Shown: positions 24,636 through 36,399 of the stretch, piece by piece | Layout: the number at the start of each line of letters is the position of its first letter | Numbering within the stretch: position 1 is the stretch's first letter | NCBI GenBank assembly: GCA_947685225.1 | Contig: CANTUV010000076.1 | Coordinates: 3,100,001 to 3,164,000, forward strand | DNA from: Garcia nutans | Lineage: Eukaryota > Streptophyta > Magnoliopsida > Malpighiales > Euphorbiaceae | DNA length: 64,000 nt | Direction of reading: 5' to 3' | Notes under the pieces: generated by a model | Database searches by the model: none | Seen by the model: only the letters and a program-made list of their open reading frames with translations | Told to the model about the DNA's origin: nothing | Made by a program: the position numbers and the translations under genes

Positions 24636-24681
<46 letters not shown>
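24636..24681. repeat. (TTA)n microsatellite
   Basis: About fifteen TTA/ATT trinucleotides are present. Confidence 0.95.
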
Positions 24682-24683
<2 letters not shown>

Positions 24684-26115
24684 ATTAATAATAAGAATTT
24701 TTTTAAAAAAAAATTATTTTAGGGTTTATCATTTACATTCGATAATCTGAATCGTCAGTCTAGTAAAACCCTGTATGTTGGGTTCAATTTTGCAAACATG
24801 AACCACAAAATTCAATTAATTTATTTTCAGATTTGATTTTTCAGTTAACATGAATATATTCATATTAAATTTTTTAATATCTAATATACTCTTGAGGAAA
24901 AAAAATGGGTTCTGAATCCTATGAAAATATATATTTATTTTTCTTATTGATTTATATAATAAAAAATATAAAAAATTCAATTACTAATGATATTCATGAA
25001 AGCATTTATATAAATTCATTAGAACAACTATAATATCCATAAAATAAATCAACATAAATTTTAAATACTCATAAAAATAAATTTATTAAAAAAATATTTA
25101 TAAAAAATTATATTGATTTTATTACAAACGACGTGCTTTGAACATATGAAAAAAGTTACTTAATTGTATAATTACATATTTATCTACTTATTTTTAAGTT
25201 AAATTTTAAAAATATTTTGATTCTATGACAAATTCGTAATTATATATAATTTAACCATTAATTACAATTTTTAATTATATTTATATTTATTTTATTTTTT
25301 AGTTAAATTACAAAATCATTTGGTTATTATACATCTAAAACCAGTCATAAATTGTGCGCTGACATGGATTTTAATTATATAATTTATTTAATTATATGTT
25401 TTAATAATATTTTAAAATATGAATGTTATCATTTTTTTTATTAATTTTAATATTAGTTTGTACGTTTTAATTTTTGATATCAATAAAAAATACTTAGCGT
25501 GACCTAATATAATAGGATTATATTATTAAATATTATTGAATTAGCCCACTTTTATATCATCTAAAAATATTTTTATATATGAAAATATTTATTATATGTT
25601 TATTATCTATATATCACTTGCATTATTATATAACTTTAAAAAAATTAATCATTTTATTTTAAATGACTTATGATAACTTATCAAATTCTTAATTCGATGT
25701 GGTTCAATTAATCTATTTTTTCATGCATTATCAATGAATAAAACTCTTTTAATTTTATACATAATAGTATTTATTATATGCTTATTATTTATTAATGACT
25801 ACATGTTATATATATATATATCTTAATAATTAAGATTATAGGTATGACTAAAAAATAAGGTTGCATGCTTATTAATATTTTCTTAAAAATAAAAAATATT
25901 TTAGTTTTCACTCTATTTTCTGAGTACTCTATGTTAATTATTTGCATTGATATATATGTTAAATATTTTAAAAATGTGTTTGTATTAATTTTAAATTTTA
26001 TATATTTATATATTTTTAATTAATATATTACAAAACATTAATATCTAAATTATTAAAAGGTATATATATTTCAAGTTTAAGCTTAAACCAAAGGTATGAA
26101 AATAAATAATTAACT

Positions 26116-28005
26116 TGAATCTAAGAGGGCTAAGAAAGAGGCAAAGAAGGCTGTTAGTGTAGCTCGTGGCAGAGCCTTAGAAGGGATTTATCAAAAGTTA
26201 GGTACTAAAGAGGGAGAAATGGGCATTTATAAAATTGCAAGGATGAGAGAAAGGAAAAACAGAGATTTAAGCCAAGTCAAATGTATAAAGGACGAAGATC
26301 AACGGGTGTTGATAGGAAATGTTGAGATTAAGGAGAGGTGGAAGGCTTATTTTGAGCAGTTATTCAACCCTGAACATGAACAAGATTTTCAAGGTCTTCT
26401 TGCAACAAATGGTTATATCAGTTGGTCTAGGAGGATCTTGCATAGTGAAGTAAGAGAAGCCTTGAAGTATATGAAAGTTGGTAAAGATTGTGGCCCGTAT
26501 GGTATTCCTATAGAGGTTTGGAAGAACCTTGGAGAGGTTGGAGTTGCCTGGTTAACTAAACTCTTTAATGTTATTGTGAAAGGACGTAAGATGCCGAATG
26601 CCTGGAGGAAGAGTATCCTAGTACCCATATATAAAAATAAGGGAGACATTCAATGCTGTACAAATTATCAGGGTATCAAACTTATGAGCCATACTATGAA
26701 ATTATGGGAAAGGATTATTGAACACAGATTGAGGAAGCTTACAAGAGTTTCGGAGAATCAGTTTGGGTTTATGCCAGGGAGATCTACCATGGAGGCTATT
26801 TCTCTTCTAAGAAGACTAATGGAATTGTATCAAGAGAAGAAGAAAGATCTCCACATAGTATTTATTGACTTGGAAAAAGCCTATGATAGAGTACCAAGAG
26901 AAGTGTTATGGTGGGTTTTGAAGAGGAAAGGAGTCAGCGGCAAATATATCAACATCATCAAGGACATGTATGAGAATGCATCCACTAGTGTGAAAACACC
27001 TGGTGGAGACACTAAGGCTTTCCCCATTACTACCGGATTGCATCAAGGTTCGGCCATGAGTCCATACTTATTTACCTTGGTTATGGACGAGCTAACCAGA
27101 AGCATACAAGACGATGTTCCTTGGTGTATGTTGTTTGCTGATGACATTATTTTAATTGATGAGACTAGTGCTGGTGTAAACCGTAAGTTGGAAGTGTGGA
27201 GAAAAACCCTCGAGAACAAGGGTTTTAAGTTAAGTAGGAGTAAAATGGAATATATGCACTGTGAGTTCAGTCTAAGGAAGAAGCAGGAACATGAGGTTAA
27301 GTTGGATGGAGTTTTGGTTCCTAAAACCAAGCAGTTCAAATATTTGGGTTCGGTGTTCTAGAATGATGGCCGTATAGATGAAGATGTGGCTCACAGAATA
27401 CAGGTAGGGTGGTTGAAGTGGAAGGGTGCGACTGGGGTTCTATGTGATAAGAAAATACCTCTGAAAGTGAAAAGTAAATTCTATAGGACGGTTGTTAGGC
27501 CTGCGATGCTCTATGGTAGTGAGTGTTGGGCACCAACGAGACAACATTTGCATAAGATGAGTGTGGCAGAAATGAGGATGCTAAGATGGATGTGTGGACA
27601 TACCAGACTGGACAAAATTAAGAATGTTCATATTCGACAAAAAGTCCAAGTAGCGGATGTCGGAGATAAGGTGAGGGAAGGAAGACTTAGATGGTATGGA
27701 CATGTTTTAAGAAGACCTCCTAATGCTGCAGTTCGTAAGTGTGAGAATTTGTTGATTGAGAGGACTAGAGGTCGTGGAAGACCTAGAACTGTGTGGAAGG
27801 AGGTGATAGCAAGAGACTTACATGCCTTAGATCTTGATGCGGATTTGATTAATGACAGACTTGAATGGAGACGTAAAATCCGTGTCTTGGAAGGGTCCTA
27901 AGGCTGGAGTATCTTTTTTGGTGTCTTTTGAGCTTATTTTGTTGAGTATCCATACAGCCGACCCCAACTTGTTTGGGACTAAGGCTTAGTTGTTGTTGTT
28001 GTTGT
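26116..28005 (+). mobile_element. 5'-truncated RTE-like LINE, longer copy
   Basis: The open frame already runs from about 26116 (ESKRAKKEAKKAVSVARG), upstream of the first ATG at 26219, and so enters from a truncated 5' side that lacks the endonuclease domain. It covers the linker, the reverse transcriptase (CCTNYQGIKLMSHTMKLWE, GFMPGRSTMEAI, VFIDLEKAYDRVPREVLW, the catalytic box LFADDIILID) and, after a TAG at 27359-27361, the C-terminal tail with LRWYGHVLRRPP and RGRGRPRTVWKEVI to 27901. At the TAG the copy at 10250 has CAG. The 3' end is GACCCCAACTTGTTTGGGAC, AAGGCTTAG and (TTG)n at about 27990-28005. It lies inside copy 2 of the segmental duplication and is absent from copy 1, so it inserted after that duplication. 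Confidence 0.92.
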
Positions 28006-28376
28006 AAACTATAAATTTAAAAATTCAGGTTTAGTTCAAACCAAACCTAAATTCAAATTCGATCTAATTTATGGGTTGACAGTTTTTTTTTAACACCCCT
28101 ACTATTGCAATGATAATGTCTTTCTATATTGAATTAATTAAAAATTGATTACCAAAGAAATTGTAATCTTTATGTTTATTAACTTTAGTGTTTACAAGTG
28201 GAATAAAATAAAGAGCCGGGCAACTTCAAAAGTATGAAACTTGAATGGGAAAAAAATATATCACTACTGAAAATAGTATCTTGTCTTTCATAAAGAAAGC
28301 ATATATAATTAACTCCAAGAAAAAATTAAAAAAGAAAAAAGAAAACTTGATAAACGAAGGAACATTATCATATATT

Positions 28377-28395
28377 AGTTTATATATATATATAC
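28377..28395 (+). promoter_or_regulatory. (TA)n run at the TATA position of the second tandem gene
   Basis: GTTTATATATATATATACC stands where the sister gene has TATAAATAG, about 55-70 bp before the ATG. It may still serve as a TATA element but has been remodelled. Confidence 0.5.
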
Positions 28396-28448
28396 CATAT
28401 GCAGCTAAACTCATCGAAAACATTGCATGATCAAAGATCTATTCTGGA

Positions 28449-29162
28449 ATGGCGAAGAACAACAGGTTTTTTATAATATACTTATAATACAATTTTTATA
28501 TATAGAATGTATAATTTCCTGACTCATGTTTGCTATTGTAATCTGCTTAATTCAGGGAGAAAGATGGAAACTGTGGCACGACTAAAACCATGCTTTTGCA
28601 CGCATTGGATGATCTTGTTAGCGTGAACTCACTCTTCACAGCAGCTGTATTTTTGGGCTTATCTTTTGCAGCTCCGAATCAACATAGTCTTGAAACTCAC
28701 AGACCCGAGTGTGACCCTGACGAAAAGATGGGAAAACGACTAGTCGTTTCTGAAGTTGTTTCATTTTCTAGCTTCCTTCTTTCTAGTCTTTTAGCCAAAT
28801 CAGTCAAAGTTTTTATAACCCTTTATTGTATTGATCATAAGGCTGATCAACCTGCAGAGTCTAGTGAACAGGAAAATGTTAATGAGTTCTATGAACAATT
28901 CATAGAATCAAAACGCGGGCTGTCATTCCGCTCCTTTACAGGAACAATGTTTGCATTATCAATGCTAGCATCAACTATTGGAGTTCTGTTCTTGACAATT
29001 TCGATGGCTTATGTTGTTGAGATAAAGATTGGAAGGTTGTCCTGCCAAATTCCTGAAACTCATGCTGCAGTAATTGCACTAAGTGTACTTGTAGCTTTTG
29101 GTCTGATCGTTTATTTGCCATCCATGATCACAGTTCTTATTTTTTGTGTCAAGCGGAATTAG
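28449..29162 (+). CDS. Small four-helix membrane protein, MEE60-family-like, tandem copy 2
   Basis: The gene has exon 1 at 28449-28465 (ATG GCG AAG AAC AAC AG), intron 28466-28555 (GTTTTT...TTCAG, 90 bp) and exon 2 at 28556-29162. It encodes 207 residues starting MAKNNREKDGNCGTTKT. Exon 2 has exactly the same length (607 bp) as in copy 1. The conserved core is DDLVSVNSLFTAAVFLGLSF, SLETHRPECDPDEKMGKRLV, SFSSFLLSSLLAKSVKVFIT, MFALSMLASTIGVLFLTISM and the final helix near AFGLIVYLPSMITVLIF. The middle loop (residues about 103-125, ESSEQENVNEFYEQFIESKR) differs most from copy 1. The frame is intact and the two proteins remain clearly alike, suggesting continued constraint. The molecular role is unknown. 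Confidence 0.86.
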
Positions 29163-29216
29163 TACTCTCGCCATTTTCTACCTGCAGGATTTCCGAGATT
29201 TTTTTTTCTTTTTATT

Positions 29217-29343
29217 GTTGGTGTTGGATCATCGTTGATATTGGAAAAAAGAAAAGAAAGAAAATAATATTTGATTGATTTTGGTGTTGGATCATCGTTG
29301 ATATTGGAAAAAAAGAAAAGAAAGGAAATAATATTTGATTGAT
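29217..29343. repeat. ~64 bp tandem duplication in the 3' flank of tandem gene 2
   Basis: TTGGTGTTGGATCATCGTTG through AATATTTGATTGATTTT occurs twice in succession. Copy 1 of the segment has it once (20184-20250). Confidence 0.85.
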
Positions 29344-29489
29344 TTTTGGGTTTGTGGGATAAAAATGATACTATTTGATTTATTTTTGGGTTTGTGGGAT
29401 CAGTGATTTTGTACGAGGGTTTATCTGTTAATATTGTGATTGTATTATTAATTAAATTTTATTTTATATTATATATATATACATCAGTC

Positions 29490-29965
29490 GTCACCAACTT
29501 CTTCTTCTTTCCTTGTTTTTTTTCTTACAAATGGAGGTTTGGCCTCATTACATTACATGGAAATAAGATGATTGTAGGATACTCCAATCAAATCATGTAG
29601 GAATCATTCCTTAATGCCATTTGGTGGTTCTATTAAAATGTGAATAACAAGCAAAAAATTTAATGCACAAGAAGTCATTCAATCTGCTGCAAAATTAGCC
29701 TCTCGATATGCATGGCATATAGTAACATACCAATCCAAATTAAGTAGATTTTTGATGCTTATCATGAGTGTTGGGATTTTTTCCCTACTAGTGAGTGCCA
29801 CATTACTTGATAGATTTCTCGTAGCTCTGCCTTAGTGATAAAGCAAATCCTTATAACAAATTTTGCCACCCAAGCACCATTATAGGTTCCATTGGACAAT
29901 TGAATTTGGGCTGACTCTTGCTCTCAGTTTTACATGTTTTATTAGGCCCGGCTTCAACTTCGACA
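29490..29965 (-). mobile_element. Fragment of an L1-like LINE RNase H domain
   Basis: On the minus strand, frames show WNYNGAWVAKFV, FITKAELREIYQ, then IKNLLNLDWYVTICHAYREA and NFAAD. This corresponds to the end of a plant LINE RNase H domain (AELxAI, W-x-V-x-x-x-H-x-x-RExNxxAD). Stops and at least one frameshift are present. It has the same orientation as the fragment at 21544, but the two cannot simply be joined because their order is reversed for one element. Confidence 0.65.
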
Positions 29966-29969
29966 ATTT

Positions 29970-32900
29970 GATTGTTATACACGTTAACAGTATGCATGAC
30001 CAATAACTAAAAATAATATTTTATAATTTTGTTTTTATTTACAAAAGTCATCATACGATACAATTAGAATTTCATCATGAAAATGATTATGACTCAAATA
30101 TCATCCTTAAATATATGGTTAAATATAGCGTTGGCTAACATTCTAATTGTTTAAATTTTTATATTTAAAAGGTAATTGGCATTGTTAATTAATTAACAAG
30201 TTGGATTTATATCTCACTTGATTTGCCGATTTATTCATGACAATACATATACCCAATCATTATTGTAACATCAAAAGATAGCACATATATGAGACTATCA
30301 TTGTATTTATAAAATTATTTATGATTATATATTAATTTAAATTGATTTTCGTGCTATCAAATGCAAATATATCATGTTAATTTTTTTTAGTATTATTATG
30401 ATTGGAGAAGGTTAACAAATGTGGAAAAGTATTAGGAATAAACACACACAACATATATACTTAGATGAAAAATTCTCAACATATATTAGTTTCTATAATT
30501 TTTTTTTTCATTTTGAATTTATATGGGATTATTGTTAATATAGAATTATATATATATATTAATTTTTTTTATATATTTTCACATGATTAAACAATGAATT
30601 AGATTTCCAATATCACAATCACCTGCCCGTCTTATTAACAATCCAAGAAAATGCATTCAAGAGAAATATATTCTAATAAGAAAAGATAGTTTTGTGTCCC
30701 TTGAAAGAGCCGCTTGACCAAATGTTAGGCCACGGAAGGAGTCTTATTATAATGTTAATCAGCCCATCAATAGATGAGCCTGGCTACTTACCACTTAACC
30801 AATGTTGGATTGAATCCAGCAAAGCAAAAGCCCCAAAGAAAGTGGCAATGCCACAAGAAGTATGATTTTTTTTTTTTGTGCTGAGGGGGGGAAGGTATTA
30901 AGTGTTTTTTAAGTTTTTATTTTCATTTATATTGTACTTTTTTTTCAATTTTAATTTTTCTCTTTTCAATTTTAAGTTAATTTTTATATTTTGTTTTAAA
31001 AAAAGGTTGGCTACTGGTTTCTTCTTTTTTTCAATTTTAGGCCTCTCGATCGCTAAATTTAAATCTAATTCCCTACTTATATTAATCAGAGCCTCCTTTC
31101 TCTCATTCTCTTTTCTGATTTCTCCTTTTTTAGTTGAGTTTTTTCACTAAAAAGTTGAGATTTTTTAAAAGAATAGATCTTTAGTTGGGCAACTTCTTTT
31201 ACTTGAATTATTTGCAGCACTTTGAGCTATGTTATTTTTTTTAAAATTCTGTCTAAGCTGTGAAAAAATGAAGTACCAAAGTAACTATTTTCCTCCCATC
31301 GTTAATTAAATTTTATGGACTCTGTAAATGGCAACTTTGATGCGTCGGATCATTGATCTGCTTTCCACCAATTGGCTACATGAATTTGACCAAAACATCT
31401 CTAGTAAGCCATTAATGGCTTCTCTCGCTCACCCACCCACACGTGAAACAGTGCAAAGCTCTTACCTTTTTCAAGGTTAAAATAATCCAGTGTTTTATTT
31501 TACTATCTCGGTAATTTCTTTTTTTTACCAATTCTTGTTTAAATTCCAAATAAATTGTATAATAATTAAAAAAATTCAAAATTTCCATTGATATTTATCT
31601 GTAAACAAAAAATGCATATAAACAATGGATTTAAGTTTAAACCTCTCTTCATGATGGTAAAATAATATTTTCCAAATATAAATTTTACACATTAAAAATT
31701 TAATATTTAAAAAAATAATATTAAATAATAATTGCCTAAAAAAATAAAAGTCTTTAACAATATATATTATATATATATGTGGATATTTATTGATATATAT
31801 CTAAATATATGTGGACATATACTGAAAAAAATGTGTTTTATATATATGGATATATATTAATATATATTGATAAACGTGAATTATATAATAACAATATATG
31901 TCGATATATATTATATATAATTTGATTAAAAATATTTTTTTATAAATATGGAATCCATGTTTTTGATAATATATATAAGTATATGTGAATATATTTTATA
32001 TATTTTTCACTAAAAAATAACACTTTTATAAATATTTTTCTCTATATTTTTTAATGTCCAAATGAGAATTTTATTTTTGAAAAAAAATATGTAAAAATAT
32101 TTTTTGTAGTATTTTTGAAAATAATTTTTTAAAAGCTAATTTTGTTATTATCTATTTTTGTAAATATCCCTTTTTTCAAAAAAATTATATTATATATAGC
32201 TTTTTTTAGTTTTTTAAAATATTTTACAATTTTTGAATACTTCATATATATCAGATACATGTGGAGTATATTTTTGCTGAAAGTGGAATTTATATTTTTG
32301 AAATTAAGAGTTAAAAAGTGAATACTTTTAAAAGAAAAAAAGGAAAAGATTGTTTTTGAAAAAAAAATTATTTTAGGTTATGTTTGAAGGTCTTTTTTTT
32401 CAAAAAAAAAAAGTCCAAACTTAGTACCGCACCATTTGAGTCAAAAACTCGGCTCATAAGGCATCCAATTTGGACGATACAGTTCATCCAGTGTTTCATT
32501 ACTGTATCACATATTCATATCTCCGTGTCTCCTATCTGGAGGCTGCACAATAAGAATTCAAGATTGAGCAGCAACCAACAATATATATTGTGTCAGAGTC
32601 CATGGAAATTAGGATAATTTTTCAAATGTTTTGGCTATTGATATAGAGAGGGGACACTTCGTTCACAGCCACAATATGATACAAGTTACCAATAGAAAAC
32701 GAAGTCAAGGACAAGAAATCATCCCTTTTAAGATATTCCTTGCTGGACTTAGTGCTCAAAAATTTAAAGCAACTCCAACATACATTCATCTTCTCTATCC
32801 ATGAGCTCACTAATTAGTATCTGAAATTTACATGAATGAGACCTTTCTCCCTTCAACAGCAATCAAACACTTACAGTAAACTTAACTAATTTAAACTCTG

Positions 32901-33500
32901 TTGAAAACGTTTAAACCTGAGCAATTTGTTGGGATGAGACAAAGTAAAGCAATCCTTTTTGAAGACAAATGTTAAAAGATTTCAAGATTTTCACAGAAGA
33001 ATCTAAAATTGCAGTATCTAGCTGACCTAGTTGCCCAATGTTATAAATGACTGGCTGGACGATGTCAATTTGAGCTAGTTTACTTCCATCTAGAATGCAA
33101 ATTTCAGCCAAATTAAGATAGCCAACTATCTAGAGCAAGGGGTGATTGATTGGACAAAATCAAGTAATCACATTCTGATTTGACAGATTCAACAATGCAG
33201 AATTATATTCATATCCTGAACCTGAACTAATTATATATTACTTTACACCCAAATCTAGCTTATCCACTTGCCCTAATCTGATTTTTGGATTGTTGCCCCA
33301 AATAAGATCCATATAAAACCCACCAGAACAGAGTCATCTTACCTCAGCTGAAAATTTACAAACTTGGCCAAATTAAAACTCAAATTTAGCTAGTTAAACA
33401 TTTAATCAAATGCTTTAAACTAACCCCTGTCAAATAAAGTTCAAAACTTTGCATCTAAATAACCCATATTTAAGTACCTAAGCGTCTAAATTTGGCTAAA
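29970..33500. other. Intergenic AT-rich region
   Basis: No convincing gene. About 31700-32330 is low-complexity DNA made of TATATGTGGATATATATTGA-like phrases. The part from 32600 to 33500 has less biased composition and may hold the 3' flank of the MEE60-like gene. Confidence 0.45.
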
Positions 33501-33710
33501 ATTAGAGATATCAATTACCCAGTTAAACCATAGTCAAATCATAACAAATTGTTGAGCTAAAGAATATATGCATGAAACATGTTGAATCAAAATAACCCAA
33601 AATGGCAATCATAGTGAACATGCCCAACAATCTCATTTCCACAAAATGGCCATGGTACACAGTTTTTAAGTTCAAATTTAAGAAGCTGTAAAGCAGAAGA
33701 ATAGTCATAA

Positions 33711-34410
33711 TCAGTGCAGAAAAGCATAAACAGCAGTGGAAATATAAATCAAGAGAGCAGAGGAAACCAGAAGGACTAAAGCTGTAACAGCATGAACAGC
33801 ATTCTTGCTCCCACAAGACAACATCCCCAACCGAATCTCAATCACATTCACCATTGAAAGCACCAAGAAAATGCAACCCATTACCGATCCGATGGCCGAA
33901 CCCATCATCCCAAATCTTAGAACCTTTAAATTAATGTGGGCTCTAAACGCCTCATCCACATCTTTGCTATTCAATAAATTGATTGCCAACTTCAGGCCTT
34001 GAGCGATTAGGGAAGAGAATAGGAAAAAGCTGAAAGAGACGACCTCGAAGACAAGGAGCTTTTTAGCCACATCGATGCCAGCATCACAGGCAGAGCGATT
34101 CTCAAGACTCCTCTGGCCTGGGATAGTAAGAGAAAGACCCACAAAGACGGCGATTGTGAAAAGGGAGTTAACATTAACGAGGCCATCAAGGGCGGTGACA
34201 TGAACACTGGTGGTGGAGGCAGAGGAAGAGGAGGAAGCAGAGATGACCCTTCTGGTTGCTGCAGTTTCACTGTAGTAAGGATCTTTTGGAGATCTATCAA
34301 AAAAAAAAACAGAGAGGAAAAACAGAGAAAAGAATAAAAGAATATAAAAAAGCAAGAAAAATATAGAAATGTAAATATTGAGGAAAAGAAAGAAAGAATT
34401 ACTCATCCAT
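33711..34410 (-). CDS. MEE60: MEE60-like four-helix membrane protein
   Basis: Exon 1 is only 8 nt (34410-34403, ATGGATGA). The intron is 34402-34294 (GTAATT...TGATAG, 109 bp) and exon 2 is 34293-33711. The spliced protein has 196 residues, begins MDESPKDPYYSETAATRR and passes through a serine-rich stretch. The long hydrophobic N-terminus seen if translation is started at 34406 is intron sequence. The conserved core is HVTALDGLVNVNSLFTIAVF, VGLSLTIPGQRSLENRSACD, AKKLLVFEVVSFSFFLFSSL, NLLNSKDVDEAFRAHINLKV and two further helices (SAIGSVMGCIFLVLSMVNVI and TALVLLVSSALLIYISTAVY). I recognise it as resembling Arabidopsis MEE60 (maternal effect embryo arrest 60), named from a mutant phenotype; its biochemical role is not known to me. 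The two tandem genes at 19406 and 28449 are diverged relatives. It is transcribed toward them. Confidence 0.87.
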
Positions 34411-34469
34411 TGATAGAACTTTATTAAACTTGGGAATGGCTTATGAGGTTTAAGTTGCTTGCAATGATT

Positions 34470-34525
34470 GAGAGAGAGAGAGAGAGAGAGTAATGTCTTG
34501 AAGAAGGAGCTTCACTCTGTTTATA
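34470..34525 (-). promoter_or_regulatory. Core promoter of the MEE60-like gene: TATA box and CT tract
   Basis: On the minus strand TATAAA lies at 34525-34520. It is followed 30 bp later by a (CT)n run at 34490-34470, within the predicted 5' leader and 60 bp before the ATG. A TATA box plus a pyrimidine patch near the start site is a common plant core promoter arrangement. Confidence 0.65.
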
Positions 34526-34529
34526 GAAA

Positions 34530-35700
34530 GAAGTTTCCTTGTGGTTTCTTGAATTTCTTGCTTTATTCGCTTGGGGGGTTGGAGTTGCTTTATTTGCTTT
34601 CTTGAATTATCAAATATGCTTAGACTTTTTTAAGTTACATACTGGTTATTGCTTTCTTTTTAGGATGGTTTTAAAAGGTTTGTAAGAGATAAAAATTAAA
34701 GACATTAGAGGAAGGGTAAGGAACAGCCTGGAAACACAGAAAACAGGTGGGAGTTTGTTCAAAAGGATAGATGTCTATTTTAGGTGGGATTTTGTGTGAT
34801 AAATGATAATGACTTTAATTTTATAAAATGGAAATTTTTACTGTATTTGCTGCCAGATTTCAAGTTGCCTTTGATTTGGATGGCTCTGAAAATTGTTGTT
34901 TCCTTTTACAAACTACAAAAACTAAACCAAATTCAAACTTATACTCAGTTCTCACTGCTAACCATTAGAACAACCCGCTGGACAGACCTCCACGTTGGAC
35001 GAGACTTTGCTTTTCTTAAATTTTTGGTGAATCCCATTAATTAATTTTTTTAAAAATAAGTATTGCCTTAAAGTTCCCTTTACTTTTGATCAAGATTAAG
35101 AAATTAATCTATTAATTAATTAGTCAATATATATATTAAATCTTAATATTTTCATATTTAACTTTATTAATATTTTCATATTCAAATTTATATGTAAAAA
35201 AATACATATAAATTTATAGTTTTAATAAATGAATGGTATCGAATTAACGTTGACACTAATTGCTAGCAATGTAAGATACACGTCAATTATTACAATTAGA
35301 CATAATAAATAGTTGATCATTAAGATAAGTTTAAAAAAATATTTTTTTAATTACGTGACCTTATGAGTTTTTTTTTTTTTTTTTTAATTTCGTAACCTTA
35401 GAGTTATGATTTACTCTAAAAATAAAACATAATACCTTAAGGTGACTGCTCTGAATTTTTAATCTAATTTAATTGCTTTCAACAGGAAATTTGTAAGATT
35501 TAATTATTTTGTTTTTTCTTTTTCTAATATGGACTGTTCATCATATTAAACTAATATATTTTCCACCATTAAAAATATATACAATAGCACTCCGTCAGTA
35601 AATTTAAAGTTATCAAATTTAGTAAAATCTGATAAAATACAAATATCAGTTTGAGATTCAACGGTAAAAACTGGAAAGATGGATTTTTTTTCTTTAGAGT
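34530..35700. other. Intergenic region upstream of the MEE60-like gene
   Basis: It contains the distal promoter of the minus-strand gene and AT-rich DNA. No other gene seen. Confidence 0.45.
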
Positions 35701-35709
35701 AATTACTGT

Positions 35710-36260
35710 ATACATATATATATTAAAACCCACATCATACGCGTAGCGATATTAAAAAAAATTAATTTATAACAAAATAAAATTATATTAATATTTTTTA
35801 TAGAATTTTATTTAAATATATTTGAACTTATCTAAAATATAATATGGTTTAGATTGACCATAGTTCATAAAAATTTAATGAAAAATATATTTAATAATAT
35901 TTTAAATTAAATTGCAAAAAAAAATTTATATGCTGTATTTGTAGCTTCATTTATAATTTATCCATTATCATCATAAATTAAAATCTTCAACTCCTTTTTT
36001 ACTTATCACTCTTGAAAAAGTAACAAAAAAATTGCCCATATATAAATACATATCTTTTTAAAAATAACTTTACATGAGATAATAATTAGCTTTGATTTTT
36101 TTAATGGTCATGTCAAAAGATAATGTGATTGAAAATTGTATTCATTGAAATTTAAAAAGTATTCTCGTATCAAATGGAGTTAATGTCATTTTTTCCAACC
36201 ATAATTTCAGATAAAGCCTTTGCTTTAATAATCTGATTCCTAAGTCTTATAATAATCATA
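35710..36260 (-). mobile_element. Helitron remnant: C-terminal PIF1-like helicase fragment
   Basis: On the minus strand, broken frames show LRNQIIKAKALSEIMVG, then after stops GQFFVTFSRVISKKGVEDF, then TNTAYKFFFAI. These match, in order, the LRN-(L/I)-I-KAK..G, HGQLYVA-SRV-SKKGL and N-V-YKE-F blocks at the end of Helitron Rep/helicase proteins. After the coding end comes ATATCGCTACGCGTATGATG followed by TGGGTTTTAA, a GC-containing motif of the kind often seen near Helitron termini. Many stops and frameshifts are present; it is inactive. Confidence 0.65.
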
Positions 36261-36399
36261 ATAATTTTCATAAATAATATAATTATTCATATAATTATTC
36301 AGTTATTCATTTATATGGTGTCAAACATAAATTATTGATTAAATATCTTTTATATGTATGCAGATTTTGTCTAAAAGAACAAATATTTTATTTAATAAT

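Larger units (their letters stand above)
22640..29460. repeat. Tandem segmental duplication, copy 2
   Basis: It is collinear with 16310-20400 (landmarks listed there) but expanded to about 6.8 kb. The growth comes from the LINE at 26116-28005, the (AAAAAT)n and (TTA)n microsatellites, and a duplicated 3' flank at 29217-29343. Confidence 0.85.

Noticed and set aside
21544..29965. The two L1-like fragments as one LINE split by the segmental duplication
   Set aside because: Both are on the minus strand, but the RNase H part lies at higher coordinates than the part that should precede it, so the order is wrong for one element.
34294..34406. Long hydrophobic N-terminus of the MEE60-like protein
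   Set aside because: It is translated intron; ATGGATGA|GTAATT and TGATAG|ATCTCC splice to a short, non-hydrophobic N-terminus.
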